Positions 29,030-37,063 of a stretch of DNA of 64,000 nt are shown here, one piece after another. The first letter of the stretch is position 1. Each line of letters begins with the position of its first letter. The DNA comes from an uncultured Alphaproteobacteria bacterium (lineage in GTDB: Bacteria > Pseudomonadota > Alphaproteobacteria > RF32 > CAG-239), in contig CASFQO010000002.1 of the NCBI GenBank assembly GCA_949297145.1, positions 62,001 to 126,000 on the forward strand, read 5' to 3'. Made by a program: the position numbers and the translations under genes. The notes below the pieces were generated by a model. That model ran no database searches. It worked only from the letters and a program-made list of their open reading frames with translations, and was not told where the DNA came from.

Positions 29030-30613
29030 ATGGGATATTTAGAGTTGGAAAAAAGTCTTAAAACCAAACTAAAGAACATGGATAAAAGTTATTTGCGAGC
29101 GTTTCTGATAGCTTTTGGCATTGTGAACATTGTCTTTTTGTTTCACACAATAAACTTTATGTTTGGCGACCATGATTGGAACTATATCCGAAGCGGAACA
29201 TATTGGAGTGAAGGCTCTTTTGAAGGGCGTCCGCTGCATTTTGTGTTGCAAAGTATCTTTTTTGATGGTCAGATTTTGCCGGTTCTGAATAATCTCATTT
29301 CCTTCGCGGCTTTAGTCCTGGGCGGGATAATGCTTGCCAAATATTGGAAGTTACCGCTAACGACTTTTAATTATGCGGTGTTTGCTACTTTTTTCGCTGT
29401 TTTACCTTATACGCTGGTGTGGCTCTACTATGCTAAAGATACACTGATAAATTTAAGTTTACCGCTTATAAGTGTCGGTGCATTGATGATGGCAGAAAAA
29501 AAGGAAGGAAAACCCAGATGGCTCTGGCATATCGGCGCGGTGGTGTTGATGTTGTTTTCCTTTTCGTCATATGCGGCCGTCATCAATTTTTATGGGGTGT
29601 GCCTCATCGGGAAAGTGTTGGTAGAATATGTGGAAGATAAAGATTTAAGCGGGATTATTAAGAATAAACTGGCTGTTATGGCCGATATCCTCATCGCGCT
29701 GATAGGCTACAAAATCGTTATTAGCTTTGCTTCATTAACCTCAAACTACAATACGCAAATGATAAGTCTTGATTATCTGCCGACAAAGTTAGGGGAAACC
29801 CTCAAGGTGATGTTCACACAGTTTATAACGCCGCTGCCGTTTATGGAATATAAATATAAAATTATTCTGCTGGCGGTCACAGTATTGGGTGTGATAGCCT
29901 TGATGCGAAAAGGCTGCATAAAAAAACTCCCGATTTTGATAGTAGGGATGGTGGGAATGTTATTTGCTTCTAAAATAGCATACTTTTTAGCAGAAGAAAG
30001 AGGACAAGTTTTGGCAGAAATGGAAAATTTTGCATTTGTACCGAGACTTGATTTTTATGGATTAGCGCTGATATATGCTTTCGGCGCACGGTTGTGCTTA
30101 GAGTTTTATAATAACCGATATACAAAAAAGCTGATAGGGGGAGTATTGGTTATTGTAACGTTTATGTCTTGCGTGCGTGATGTATATGCTCAAAAGGTGT
30201 GGAAATTAGGTTTTGATGCAGAAATGAAAGCGCACGAACGCATTGTTTCCAGATTAGAAGAACAACCGTTCTTTTCCGCCCACCGAAAATATCGCTTATT
30301 GCAAATAGGGAGTTTGGCACTGCGAGAAAATTATTATCGTAAAGCCAATAATGAGGCAACCAGTTTGGATTTGTTAGAGACCTCCTATACGCCGGAATTT
30401 ATGTCCCGCATAGTATATAATTTCTATTATCCGGAAGATGTCTTTTATGATAACGCCGTGGTCGGCCAATTATCTAAAAAAGGTCAAGATTTTATCAGAA
30501 ATGAAGCTGCGGTCTGGCCGTCACGAAAATCAATTTACATAGATGGCGATATCGTGATAATCGTCCTAACCGAGGAAGGTTTAGACAAGGCCAAATCTCT
30601 CTTATATTTCTAA
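29030..30613 (+). CDS. Membrane glucosyltransferase, GtrII-like
   Basis: 527 residues with ten or more transmembrane helices and a soluble C-terminal domain of about 130 residues. The motif region FEGRPLHFVLQ near residue 64 and the early acidic loop (GDHDW) match the GtrII glucosyltransferase family, which moves glucose from a polyprenyl carrier onto envelope polysaccharide. The gene starts 13 bp after the alcohol dehydrogenase and uses a weak Shine-Dalgarno site, so coupling is likely. Terminated by the hairpin at 30635-30664. Confidence 0.75.
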   Translation: MGYLELEKSLKTKLKNMDKSYLRAFLIAFGIVNIVFLFHTINFMFGDHDWNYIRSGTYWSEGSFEGRPLHFVLQSIFFDGQILPVLNNLISFAALVLGGIMLAKYWKLPLTTFNYAVFATFFAVLPYTLVWLYYAKDTLINLSLPLISVGALMMAEKKEGKPRWLWHIGAVVLMLFSFSSYAAVINFYGVCLIGKVLVEYVEDKDLSGIIKNKLAVMADILIALIGYKIVISFASLTSNYNTQMISLDYLPTKLGETLKVMFTQFITPLPFMEYKYKIILLAVTVLGVIALMRKGCIKKLPILIVGMVGMLFASKIAYFLAEERGQVLAEMENFAFVPRLDFYGLALIYAFGARLCLEFYNNRYTKKLIGGVLVIVTFMSCVRDVYAQKVWKLGFDAEMKAHERIVSRLEEQPFFSAHRKYRLLQIGSLALRENYYRKANNEATSLDLLETSYTPEFMSRIVYNFYYPEDVFYDNAVVGQLSKKGQDFIRNEAAVWPSRKSIYIDGDIVIIVLTEEGLDKAKSLLYF

Positions 30614-30634
30614 AAAAATCATTTAAAAGCAAAA

Positions 30635-30664
30635 AGAAAAGATGGAGTTCTCCATCTTTTCTTT
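30635..30664. terminator. Bidirectional terminator
   Basis: The stem AAAAGATGGAG/CTCCATCTTTT lies between the convergent glucosyltransferase and M16 peptidase genes, with T-rich flanks on both strands. Confidence 0.85.
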
Positions 30665-30688
30665 AACTTAAAAACAGTAAATTAACGA

Positions 30689-31951
30689 TTATTTCAAAAG
30701 CTCACAAACCTTTTCATAAGAAGGATAATTTCCCCCCTGACAACCAAGCAAAGCATAAGTAGGCGTGGATGTGAAAATCTTTTGCGCTAAGGTTTGCAAG
30801 TCTTGAGCGGAAATAGCCTCAATTTTCTCAACAATTTCCGAAGTCGGAATAACGCGTTTAAAGAGCAACATTTGTCTTGCGATAATTTCAGCTGTGGTAG
30901 AAGAACTTTCCAAAGACATCAAAAGACTGGCCTTAATTTGCGTTTTAGCTCTTTTAAGCTCCGTCTCCGAAACTTTTTCATTCATTAGCTTTTTAATTTC
31001 GGTCACAACCACCGGCAACAATTCATCCAATTCTTTAGGTGTCGTTCCCGCATAAATACCAAAAATACCGGCATGCTTCAAAGCTTGATTAAAGCTGTTG
31101 ATTGTATAAACCAAACCACGTTTTTCGCGAATTTCTTGGAACAATCTTGAGGACATTCCTCCACCGAAAATAGTGGATAAAACAGAATAGTTATAGTAAT
31201 CTTTATCCATATAAGAAGCACCCTTAAAGCCAAGTACCAAATGGGTTTGTTCAATATCTTTACATTCCACCCGTCCGCCGCCGACATAAACTTGCTTATC
31301 TTCAACAAAGTCAACATGCTGCGGTAACGCACTCATTCTCTGTTCAATCATTTTCACAAAGTCATCATGATTAACGCGTCCCACGGCAACAGCAATCATA
31401 TTATCGGCAGTATAGTGCGTATGCATATAAGCAAGCATCCGTTCTTTTGTAAAACTTCTGACATTTTCAACACTGCCCAAAATAGTCCGCCCCGAAGCCT
31501 GATGCGGAAAAGCAGCTTCTTGGAAATAATCAAATACAAGGTCATCAGGCGCATCAACAGATTGCTTAATTTCCTGCACAACGACTTCTTTTTCTTTTTT
31601 CATTTCGCCGGCATCAAACGTCGGATCCGTGATAAAATCACAAATAACATCCGCCGCTAATTCCAAGTCATCTTTGAGCATTTTCGCATAAAAGCAGGTA
31701 AAATGTCTGGATGTATAAGCGTTTGTAGCGCCGCCGACATTTTCAATATCCTCGGAAATCTGCAAAGAAGTTCTCTTTTTTGTTCCCTTAAAAACCATAT
31801 GCTCAATAAAATGGGAAATCCCGTTATCCTCTTCCGATTCGGCAGCAGCTCCGGTATTTACCCAGACACCCAAAGAAACAGTTTCAATTTGTGGTCTTTC
31901 CGCGGTAATAACTTTTAAACCGTTAGATAAAGTCGTTTGTTTAATTTCCAT
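30689..31951 (-). CDS. M16-family zinc peptidase (processing-peptidase-like)
   Basis: 420 residues. The inverted zinc motif HFIEH lies at residues 47-51, in the context GISHFIEHMVFKGTKKR, with the downstream Glu in the EVVVQEIKQS segment. This is the single-domain-pair type close to mitochondrial processing peptidase beta, common in Alphaproteobacteria. Substrates in bacteria are uncertain; intracellular peptide degradation is the usual suggestion. A promoter lies at 32001-32028. Confidence 0.95.
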   Translation of the reverse strand: MEIKQTTLSNGLKVITAERPQIETVSLGVWVNTGAAAESEEDNGISHFIEHMVFKGTKKRTSLQISEDIENVGGATNAYTSRHFTCFYAKMLKDDLELAADVICDFITDPTFDAGEMKKEKEVVVQEIKQSVDAPDDLVFDYFQEAAFPHQASGRTILGSVENVRSFTKERMLAYMHTHYTADNMIAVAVGRVNHDDFVKMIEQRMSALPQHVDFVEDKQVYVGGGRVECKDIEQTHLVLGFKGASYMDKDYYNYSVLSTIFGGGMSSRLFQEIREKRGLVYTINSFNQALKHAGIFGIYAGTTPKELDELLPVVVTEIKKLMNEKVSETELKRAKTQIKASLLMSLESSSTTAEIIARQMLLFKRVIPTSEIVEKIEAISAQDLQTLAQKIFTSTPTYALLGCQGGNYPSYEKVCELLK

Positions 31952-32000
31952 AACACCAAAACTTCACAAAAAAAATTACAACAGATACTTAAGTTCAAAC

Positions 32001-32028
32001 AGTATAATCACGCTTAAAAATAAATCAA
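32001..32028 (-). promoter_or_regulatory. Promoter of the M16 peptidase gene
   Basis: TTGATT-16-TATACT on the minus strand, 49 nt before the start codon. Confidence 0.6.
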
Positions 32029-32115
32029 TAGAATAGATAAACCAAAACACTTAAATTTTTTTTAATTTTGTATTATGTATAAGAAAGAAACAAAACGAAC
32101 CAAAGGAGAGTAAAA

Positions 32116-32781
32116 ATGAAGAAGATGCCAAGATTTGCAATGATATTATCCGGATGCGGCCGTGCCGACGGATCAGAAATTCATGAAACGGTAACTGCTA
32201 TGTTAGCCATCTCGGATGCAGGTTGCACCTATGATTGTTATGCGCCGAATATTGAGCAAGCTGTTGTGATAAATGGTTTGACATCGGAAAAGACCTCAGA
32301 GCGCCGTAATGTATTGGTGGAATCCGCCCGTTTGGCCAGAGGCGATATAAAAGATATCAGCGAATTAGATTTAAGTGCGTATGATGCAATTTTATTGCCG
32401 GGAGGTCTGGGTGCCGTAACAAACTGGTGTGATTTTGCCAAAGCCGGGATAGAATGTCGGGTAGAAAATTCTATCAGTCGCGTGTTGGAAGAAGCCTATA
32501 AGCAAAAGAAGGTTATCGGAGCGATGTGCATTGCGCCCGTAATTGTGGCCAAAGTTTTGGGTAAATATGGTATTACCGTCACAATAGGGAACGATAAAAC
32601 AGTCGCAAAGTCCATAGAGGCAACCGGAGCCCATCAGCAAGACACCAAAGTGGAAGAGGCGTGTGTCGATGTTAAAAATCGCATAGTAACCACACCGGCT
32701 TATATGTTGGCAAGTAATATCACAGAGGTGAACAAAGGAGCAAAAGCTTTGATAAAGGCGATGTTAGAGTTAGTCAAATAA
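32116..32781 (+). CDS. elbB: Glyoxalase-like protein ElbB (DJ-1/PfpI family)
   Basis: 221 residues. MILSGCGRADGSEIHE at the start, LLPGGLGAVTNWCDFA in the middle and the nucleophile elbow IGAMCIAPVIVA are the ElbB signature. The family has glyoxalase-like activity in vitro; its physiological role is not settled, despite the old link with isoprenoid synthesis. The start has AAAGGAGAG. A terminator follows at 32805-32837. Confidence 0.93.
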   Translation: MKKMPRFAMILSGCGRADGSEIHETVTAMLAISDAGCTYDCYAPNIEQAVVINGLTSEKTSERRNVLVESARLARGDIKDISELDLSAYDAILLPGGLGAVTNWCDFAKAGIECRVENSISRVLEEAYKQKKVIGAMCIAPVIVAKVLGKYGITVTIGNDKTVAKSIEATGAHQQDTKVEEACVDVKNRIVTTPAYMLASNITEVNKGAKALIKAMLELVK

Positions 32782-32804
32782 AGCCTCTTAGTATCAGAAA
32801 AAGA

Positions 32805-32837
32805 AAAAAGCGTAGAGTGGATTCTGCGCTTTTTTTA
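32805..32837 (+). terminator. Terminator of elbB
   Basis: The interrupted stem AAAGCG-AGA/TCT-CGCTTT is followed by seven T residues. The hydG promoter begins 12 bp later. Confidence 0.85.
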
Positions 32838-32848
32838 TAGGTATCGTA

Positions 32849-32877
32849 TTGACAAAAATCAAAAAAAGTCATACATC
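32849..32877 (+). promoter_or_regulatory. Promoter of hydG (SD-less leader class)
   Basis: TTGACA-17-TACATC, 37 nt before the hydG ATG. The leader is A/T-rich and has no Shine-Dalgarno site. Confidence 0.8.
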
Positions 32878-32914
32878 AAAAGCCGTAAAATTAATCATTT
32901 AAATATAGATATGT

Positions 32915-34330
32915 ATGGAAAAGTATGATTTAATGTCAGATAAAGCACAAAGCTTTATCAATCCGCAGGAAGTCAGCTTCGCGCTGAGTTATGCCCAAAG
33001 GTATTGTAAAGATCCTTTCATGGTGAACTACATTTTGGATAAAGCCCGCACCAAGCATGGTCTGACCCATCTTGAAGCCGCCGTATTGCTCCTATGTGAA
33101 GATGAAGATATCAATCATCAAATTTTCAAGCTGGCCGAACAGATAAAAGAAGCCTATTATGGCAATCGCATTGTTCTGTTTGCGCCGCTATATTTGAGCA
33201 ATTATTGCGTGAACGGGTGTACATATTGCCCATATCATTCTCAAAACCAACACATTTTCCGCAAAAAAATGACTCAAGAAGAGATAAAAGCGGAAGTGAT
33301 AGCTTTGCAGGATATGGGGCATAAGCGCTTAGCATTAGAGGCCGGAGAACATCCGGTTATGAATCCTCTGGAGTATATTCTTGAGAGCATAGATACGATT
33401 TATGGCATCAAACACAAATCAGGCGCCATCAGGCGAGTGAATGTGAACATAGCGGCAACCACGGTAGAAAACTATCGCCGTCTGCACGAAGCCAAAATCG
33501 GAACCTACATTTTGTTTCAAGAAACGTATAATAAGGAGGATTATGAGCGGCTTCATCCGCGCGGTCCGAAAGCAAATTACGAGTGGCACACGGAAGCCAT
33601 GGATAGAGCCATGCAAGCCGGCATCGAAGATGTCGGATTGGGCGTTTTGTTCGGCTTGCATAATTATGCTTCGGAATTTGTCAGTTTACTGATGCACGCC
33701 GAGCATTTGGAAGCCAAGTATGGGGCAGGGCCGCATACGATAAGCGTTCCGCGATTATGCCCGGCAGATGACATCAAAACGACAGATTTTGAAAATGCTC
33801 TTCCGGATGAAATATTCCTAAAAATCATCGCTTTACTTCGCATTTCTGTACCCTATACGGGGTTGATAATTTCCACCCGAGAAGGCAAGCGGATAAGGGA
33901 AAAAGCGCTGAGGTTAGGAATATCGCAAATCAGCGGTGGCTCCAAAACAAGTGTCGGAGGATATGCCTCCCATGAAGAAGAGCCGGATAGCTCGCAGTTT
34001 GAAATTTCGGATAACCGAAGTTTGGATGAAGTTGTGCGTTGGCTAATGGAGCAACATCATGTGCCGAGTTTCTGCACATCGTGCTATGGCAACGGTCGTG
34101 TCGGTGAAGATTTTATGGCCATTTGCAAAAAGCAGCAAATTCATAAATTCTGCACACCAAATGCTTTGTTAACGCTCAAAGAGTATTTGGATAATTACGC
34201 CACGCCGGAAACACAAGCCATTGGCGCCAAACTGCTCAAAAAAGAAATGTCGACGCTTTCAGACTCTCAAAAGAGAGTGCTGCAAAAGCGGATGGAACTG
34301 TTGAAAGAAGGCAAAATCGTCTTTTTCTAA
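32915..34330 (+). CDS. hydG: [FeFe]-hydrogenase H-cluster radical SAM maturase HydG
   Basis: 471 residues. The radical-SAM cluster motif CX3CX2C lies at Cys98, Cys102 and Cys105 (NYCVNGCTYCPYHSQN). The C-terminal motif CX2CX22C, Cys387, Cys390 and Cys413, is the second iron-sulfur site that separates HydG from ThiH. The enzyme cleaves tyrosine to supply CO and cyanide for the hydrogenase active site. hydE, hydF and the hydrogenase are not in the window. An out-of-frame ATG four bases upstream opens a five-codon reading frame overlapping the start; no Shine-Dalgarno site is present. A strong terminator follows. Confidence 0.95.
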   Translation: MEKYDLMSDKAQSFINPQEVSFALSYAQRYCKDPFMVNYILDKARTKHGLTHLEAAVLLLCEDEDINHQIFKLAEQIKEAYYGNRIVLFAPLYLSNYCVNGCTYCPYHSQNQHIFRKKMTQEEIKAEVIALQDMGHKRLALEAGEHPVMNPLEYILESIDTIYGIKHKSGAIRRVNVNIAATTVENYRRLHEAKIGTYILFQETYNKEDYERLHPRGPKANYEWHTEAMDRAMQAGIEDVGLGVLFGLHNYASEFVSLLMHAEHLEAKYGAGPHTISVPRLCPADDIKTTDFENALPDEIFLKIIALLRISVPYTGLIISTREGKRIREKALRLGISQISGGSKTSVGGYASHEEEPDSSQFEISDNRSLDEVVRWLMEQHHVPSFCTSCYGNGRVGEDFMAICKKQQIHKFCTPNALLTLKEYLDNYATPETQAIGAKLLKKEMSTLSDSQKRVLQKRMELLKEGKIVFF

Positions 34331-34338
34331 AGTAAAAG

Positions 34339-34376
34339 AATCCCGTTTAGACCATAAGGTTTAGACGGGATTTTTC
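34339..34376 (+). terminator. Terminator of hydG
   Basis: The stem AATCCCGT/ACGGGATT with an inner stem GACC/GGTT is followed by five T residues. Confidence 0.9.
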
Positions 34377-34416
34377 TATCTAAAAAGTTGATATAAAAAG
34401 CGCCGAACGAAAAAGC

Positions 34417-34444
34417 TTGACAAATATATAAAAAAAGTTATTAT
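34417..34444 (+). promoter_or_regulatory. Promoter of the 34492 gene (SD-less leader class)
   Basis: TTGACA-16-TATTAT; 47 nt from the -10 box to ATG; the last 20 nt before the ATG have no G. Confidence 0.85.
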
Positions 34445-34491
34445 ATGACAGAATTTTATAAAATTATGTCTAACTCTATTTTTCTTATATT

Positions 34492-35277
34492 ATGGAACTG
34501 AATAAATTTTTCCAAAAACTCCTTGTCAGATTCATGGGGTTTGGGCTGTTTGTGCGCTATGTGCGAAAGCACAGGTTAAGCGATGAAATTGTGGATTATT
34601 TAATCCGTGAAAAAAAGATCCCACTCCTGATGGAGTACACAAAGTATAATCAACTGTCGTCATACCAAATAACCAACATATTGGAATATTTTGGTGACGA
34701 ACAAGAGTTGAATACGATGAAATTGGTTCAAAGCATATTGAGAAATAACATCTTAAATGAGGAACAGCAGAATCTGATGGTTTCTAAAAACGATGTTTTA
34801 TTTCTTGAAAGTTACCTGTCGCCGAACGGTTATTATGATAATGCTCGGCGGTTTAAGCGTATCCCTGAATATGGCTACATACAAGGGATGGCTAAATCAA
34901 ATAAGACCGTGGGCATAGAATTGTTCAAGGCTTATATTGATAATAACGCCAGAGACATTATGACGGATGACTTGTTAAATTTCCTCTTGGAACAATCAAC
35001 GGATAGTTTTGCTGTTCGTTACCTCATCCAAAAGGTGAAATTATCTAAAGAACAAGAAGAAATGTTACTGGAAAAAGCACCGGAAAGCATGGTTGCACTA
35101 AGGATAAAAGCAAATGAACTGATATCCGATTTATCGCAACAAATGCTGGTGAAAAATCATTTTGAGTTAGCTGAAAAGTACTTTGAAAAGTATGGACTAC
35201 GCTCAAAAGCCCAGCAAGAATTTTATGCTCGTCGCCGTGCGCTGGTAGAAGAGACGCATGCTACAGAAGAAGCATAA
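34492..35277 (+). CDS. Unknown all-helical repeat protein
   Basis: 261 residues, predicted almost wholly helical, without signal peptide. Short helix pairs recur every 25-35 residues (LSDEIVDYLIREKKIPLLMEY, LNEEQQNLMVSKNDVLFLESY-like and SKEQEEMLLEKAPESMVALR units), resembling a HEAT- or ankyrin-like solenoid of the kind in DUF-type gut families. No catalytic motif. It has the SD-less leader and consensus promoter of the shared class and its own terminator, so it is monocistronic. Function unknown. Confidence 0.7.
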   Translation: MELNKFFQKLLVRFMGFGLFVRYVRKHRLSDEIVDYLIREKKIPLLMEYTKYNQLSSYQITNILEYFGDEQELNTMKLVQSILRNNILNEEQQNLMVSKNDVLFLESYLSPNGYYDNARRFKRIPEYGYIQGMAKSNKTVGIELFKAYIDNNARDIMTDDLLNFLLEQSTDSFAVRYLIQKVKLSKEQEEMLLEKAPESMVALRIKANELISDLSQQMLVKNHFELAEKYFEKYGLRSKAQQEFYARRRALVEETHATEEA

Positions 35278-35288
35278 ATCAAAAAAAT

Positions 35289-35327
35289 AATCCTCATTTC
35301 GTGTTAAACGGAGTGAGGATTTTTTTC
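35289..35327 (+). terminator. Terminator of the 34492 gene
   Basis: The stem AATCCTCA/TGAGGATT with inner CGT/ACG pairs is followed by seven T residues. Confidence 0.88.
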
Positions 35328-35355
35328 TTGTCAAAAAAAATTAAGCATATAAAAT
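35328..35355 (+). promoter_or_regulatory. Promoter of the GNAT gene
   Basis: TTGTCA-16-TAAAAT, followed by a leader with a proper AGGAG site, in contrast to the neighbouring unknown genes. Confidence 0.6.
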
Positions 35356-35381
35356 ATTATTAATTTAAAACAGGAGTACAG

Positions 35382-35948
35382 ATGGAAAAGTTTAAGTTAA
35401 AAGAAACAATCGTCAGTAAACGTTTGTTGATATTGAAGCGCCAACACGAACATGACGCAGAAATGTGGGAAGCAATTGAAGAAAGCAGGGATTTTATCCG
35501 AGAATATCTGTTTTGGGTAGATAAAACTCAATCATTAAAAGATGTGATAAAATCAACGGATATGTTCTTCAAAAAATGGGACGATGATGAGGAATGGTGT
35601 TACGACATTTACAGCCGAGATGAAAATAAATTACTCGGTAGCATTGGTGTCCACAACATTCAATTCATGAATCAATCCGCAGAACTGGGCTATTGGCTGC
35701 GCAAGTCAGAAACTAAAAAAGGTTATATGACCGAGGCCGTATTAGCGGTGGAAAAAGAGCTTTTTGAAGAAGGAATGCACCGCGTAACCATTTGTTGTGA
35801 TGTAAATAACGTCAATTCGGCACATGTCGCATTGCGCGCAGGCTATACTTTGGAAGGGATACAAAAAGAAGCCGTGTATCACTATACGGGCTTGCATGAC
35901 CATGCAACATATGTAAAATTCAGTCCGTATCCGATACAAGGTTTTTAA
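35382..35948 (+). CDS. GNAT N-acetyltransferase, RimJ/RimL-like
   Basis: 188 residues. The family core reads LLGSIGVHNI, AELGYWLRKSETKKGYMTEAV and INN-like VNNVNSAHVALRAGYTLEG, the acetyl-CoA-binding pattern of the ribosomal-protein-alanine acetyltransferase subfamily (spdG/RimL type). Substrate is not determined. The start has CAGGAG. Closed by the shared hairpin at 35971-36004. Confidence 0.9.
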   Translation: MEKFKLKETIVSKRLLILKRQHEHDAEMWEAIEESRDFIREYLFWVDKTQSLKDVIKSTDMFFKKWDDDEEWCYDIYSRDENKLLGSIGVHNIQFMNQSAELGYWLRKSETKKGYMTEAVLAVEKELFEEGMHRVTICCDVNNVNSAHVALRAGYTLEGIQKEAVYHYTGLHDHATYVKFSPYPIQGF

Positions 35949-35970
35949 CCCTCAAAAGTCAACAAAAGAA

Positions 35971-36004
35971 AACACCGCTATCCATAAGGAAGCGGTGTTT
36001 TTGT
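35971..36004. terminator. Bidirectional terminator
   Basis: The stem AACACCGCT/AGCGGTGTT lies between the convergent GNAT gene and the 36028-36444 gene, with T-runs on both strands. Confidence 0.85.
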
Positions 36005-36027
36005 TTTCAAAAACGAAGAACAGGTTG

Positions 36028-36444
36028 TCATCCGACAATAGCCGTGCCGTAGTGTTTAATCAAAACATTTTTATTGATTTTGGCTTCAACGCGAGGTGCG
36101 GAAAAAACAAAATCGCCGTCTTCAAATTTGACGATCGCAGCAAAAAAGTTTTGCTTGGCGTTACGCGCATGTGCGTTTTGTAGGATAACCCCATGTTTCA
36201 AATCAATGTACTTATCAGAATGAGCGATAAGCACCACCGGTTCCGGAACAAAGGCGCCGTCGTCATCAGAAGTTTCTGCAATGGCAAACGAAAGCAGATT
36301 TTTATCTAAATGATAGATATCAGCCAGGCATTGCAAAACAATGTAAGGTGATGTAGGACGGTTAATCACTGTAGCAGTTTTTTGCTGTCTTTTGCGAGGG
36401 GAAATGGCTTGGCCTTTCTGTCCTCTAAATTTCTTCTTGTTCAT
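36028..36444 (-). CDS. Unknown small basic protein
   Basis: 138 residues from ATG 36444. A Lys/Arg-rich N-terminus (MNKKKFRGQKGQ then PRKRQQK) precedes a compact domain of about 105 residues with several strands. No family recognised; the basic tail may bind nucleic acid. The upstream in-frame ATG at 36519 would put the promoter inside the gene. It has an A/T leader with no Shine-Dalgarno site, like the others of the class. Confidence 0.6.
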   Translation of the reverse strand: MNKKKFRGQKGQAISPRKRQQKTATVINRPTSPYIVLQCLADIYHLDKNLLSFAIAETSDDDGAFVPEPVVLIAHSDKYIDLKHGVILQNAHARNAKQNFFAAIVKFEDGDFVFSAPRVEAKINKNVLIKHYGTAIVG

Positions 36445-36491
36445 AAAAATAGTTATTAAAAATAAACATAGACTTAAAATATCACCATAGG

Positions 36492-36519
36492 TGTATAACA
36501 CAAAAAAATATTTTTGCAA
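36492..36519 (-). promoter_or_regulatory. Promoter of the 36028-36444 gene (SD-less leader class)
   Basis: TTGCAA-16-TATACA on the minus strand; 47 nt from the -10 box to the ATG. The weakest match of the set. Confidence 0.5.
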
Positions 36520-36619
36520 GAACTTTTTGTCTATAAGTGACGTAACCCAAAATAAATACTTGAAATAAAAAATAAGAACAGAGACAGATGAAAAAGCGAA
36601 TAAGGAAAAAGAAAAAATA

Positions 36620-36648
36620 TTGACATAAAAACAAAATTACCATAATAT
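36620..36648 (+). promoter_or_regulatory. Promoter of the 36687 gene (SD-less leader class)
   Basis: TTGACA-17-TAATAT; 38 nt from the -10 box to the ATG, no Shine-Dalgarno site. Confidence 0.8.
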
Positions 36649-36686
36649 CACCGATGCATTTTTTATAATTTTAAAATTATTGTGCT

Positions 36687-36947
36687 ATGGAAAAAGTAAT
36701 AACGATTATCATTGTCATGTGCGGTGTCGCAATCGTAATTTGCAGCACCCAGTGGTTAACTCATTTTATCAAAAAAGAAAGACATGAGCTTCGTAAAAAA
36801 ATCCGAAGTAGGTATGTGATAAAAGAGCCAAGACATTTTTTCAAATGGTCAGATAGACTGTCTTTGATAGAAATCAGGTACTTTGCGCGACTGTTAAATG
36901 GAAAAAATCTGATAAAGGAACTGGAAGGCACATTGGCACCGAGATGA
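36687..36947 (+). CDS. Small single-pass membrane protein
   Basis: 86 residues. One N-terminal helix (VITIIIVMCGVAIVICSTQW) is followed by a strongly basic stretch (KKERHELRKKIRSR), which fixes the C-terminal 60 residues in the cytoplasm. Unknown function. The dedicated consensus promoter and terminator (36954-36991) make it a convincing monocistronic gene despite its size. Confidence 0.7.
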   Translation: MEKVITIIIVMCGVAIVICSTQWLTHFIKKERHELRKKIRSRYVIKEPRHFFKWSDRLSLIEIRYFARLLNGKNLIKELEGTLAPR

Positions 36948-36953
36948 TTTTAA

Positions 36954-36991
36954 AGCGTTACCTCTTGTAAAAAAGAGCTAACGCATTTTTT
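36954..36991 (+). terminator. Terminator of the 36687 gene
   Basis: The stem GCGTTA/TAACGC with inner CTCTT/AAGAG pairs is followed by a T-run. Confidence 0.85.
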
Positions 36992-37001
36992 GTATATGAG
37001 G

Positions 37002-37040
37002 CAAAAAAACACCTCTCAAGACCGAAGCCTCAAGAGGTGA
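37002..37040 (-). terminator. Terminator of proS
   Basis: The stem CACCTCT/AGAGGTG with inner pairing is followed by seven T residues on the minus strand. Confidence 0.85.
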
Positions 37041-37063
37041 GATAAGCATATCTAATGAGCGAA

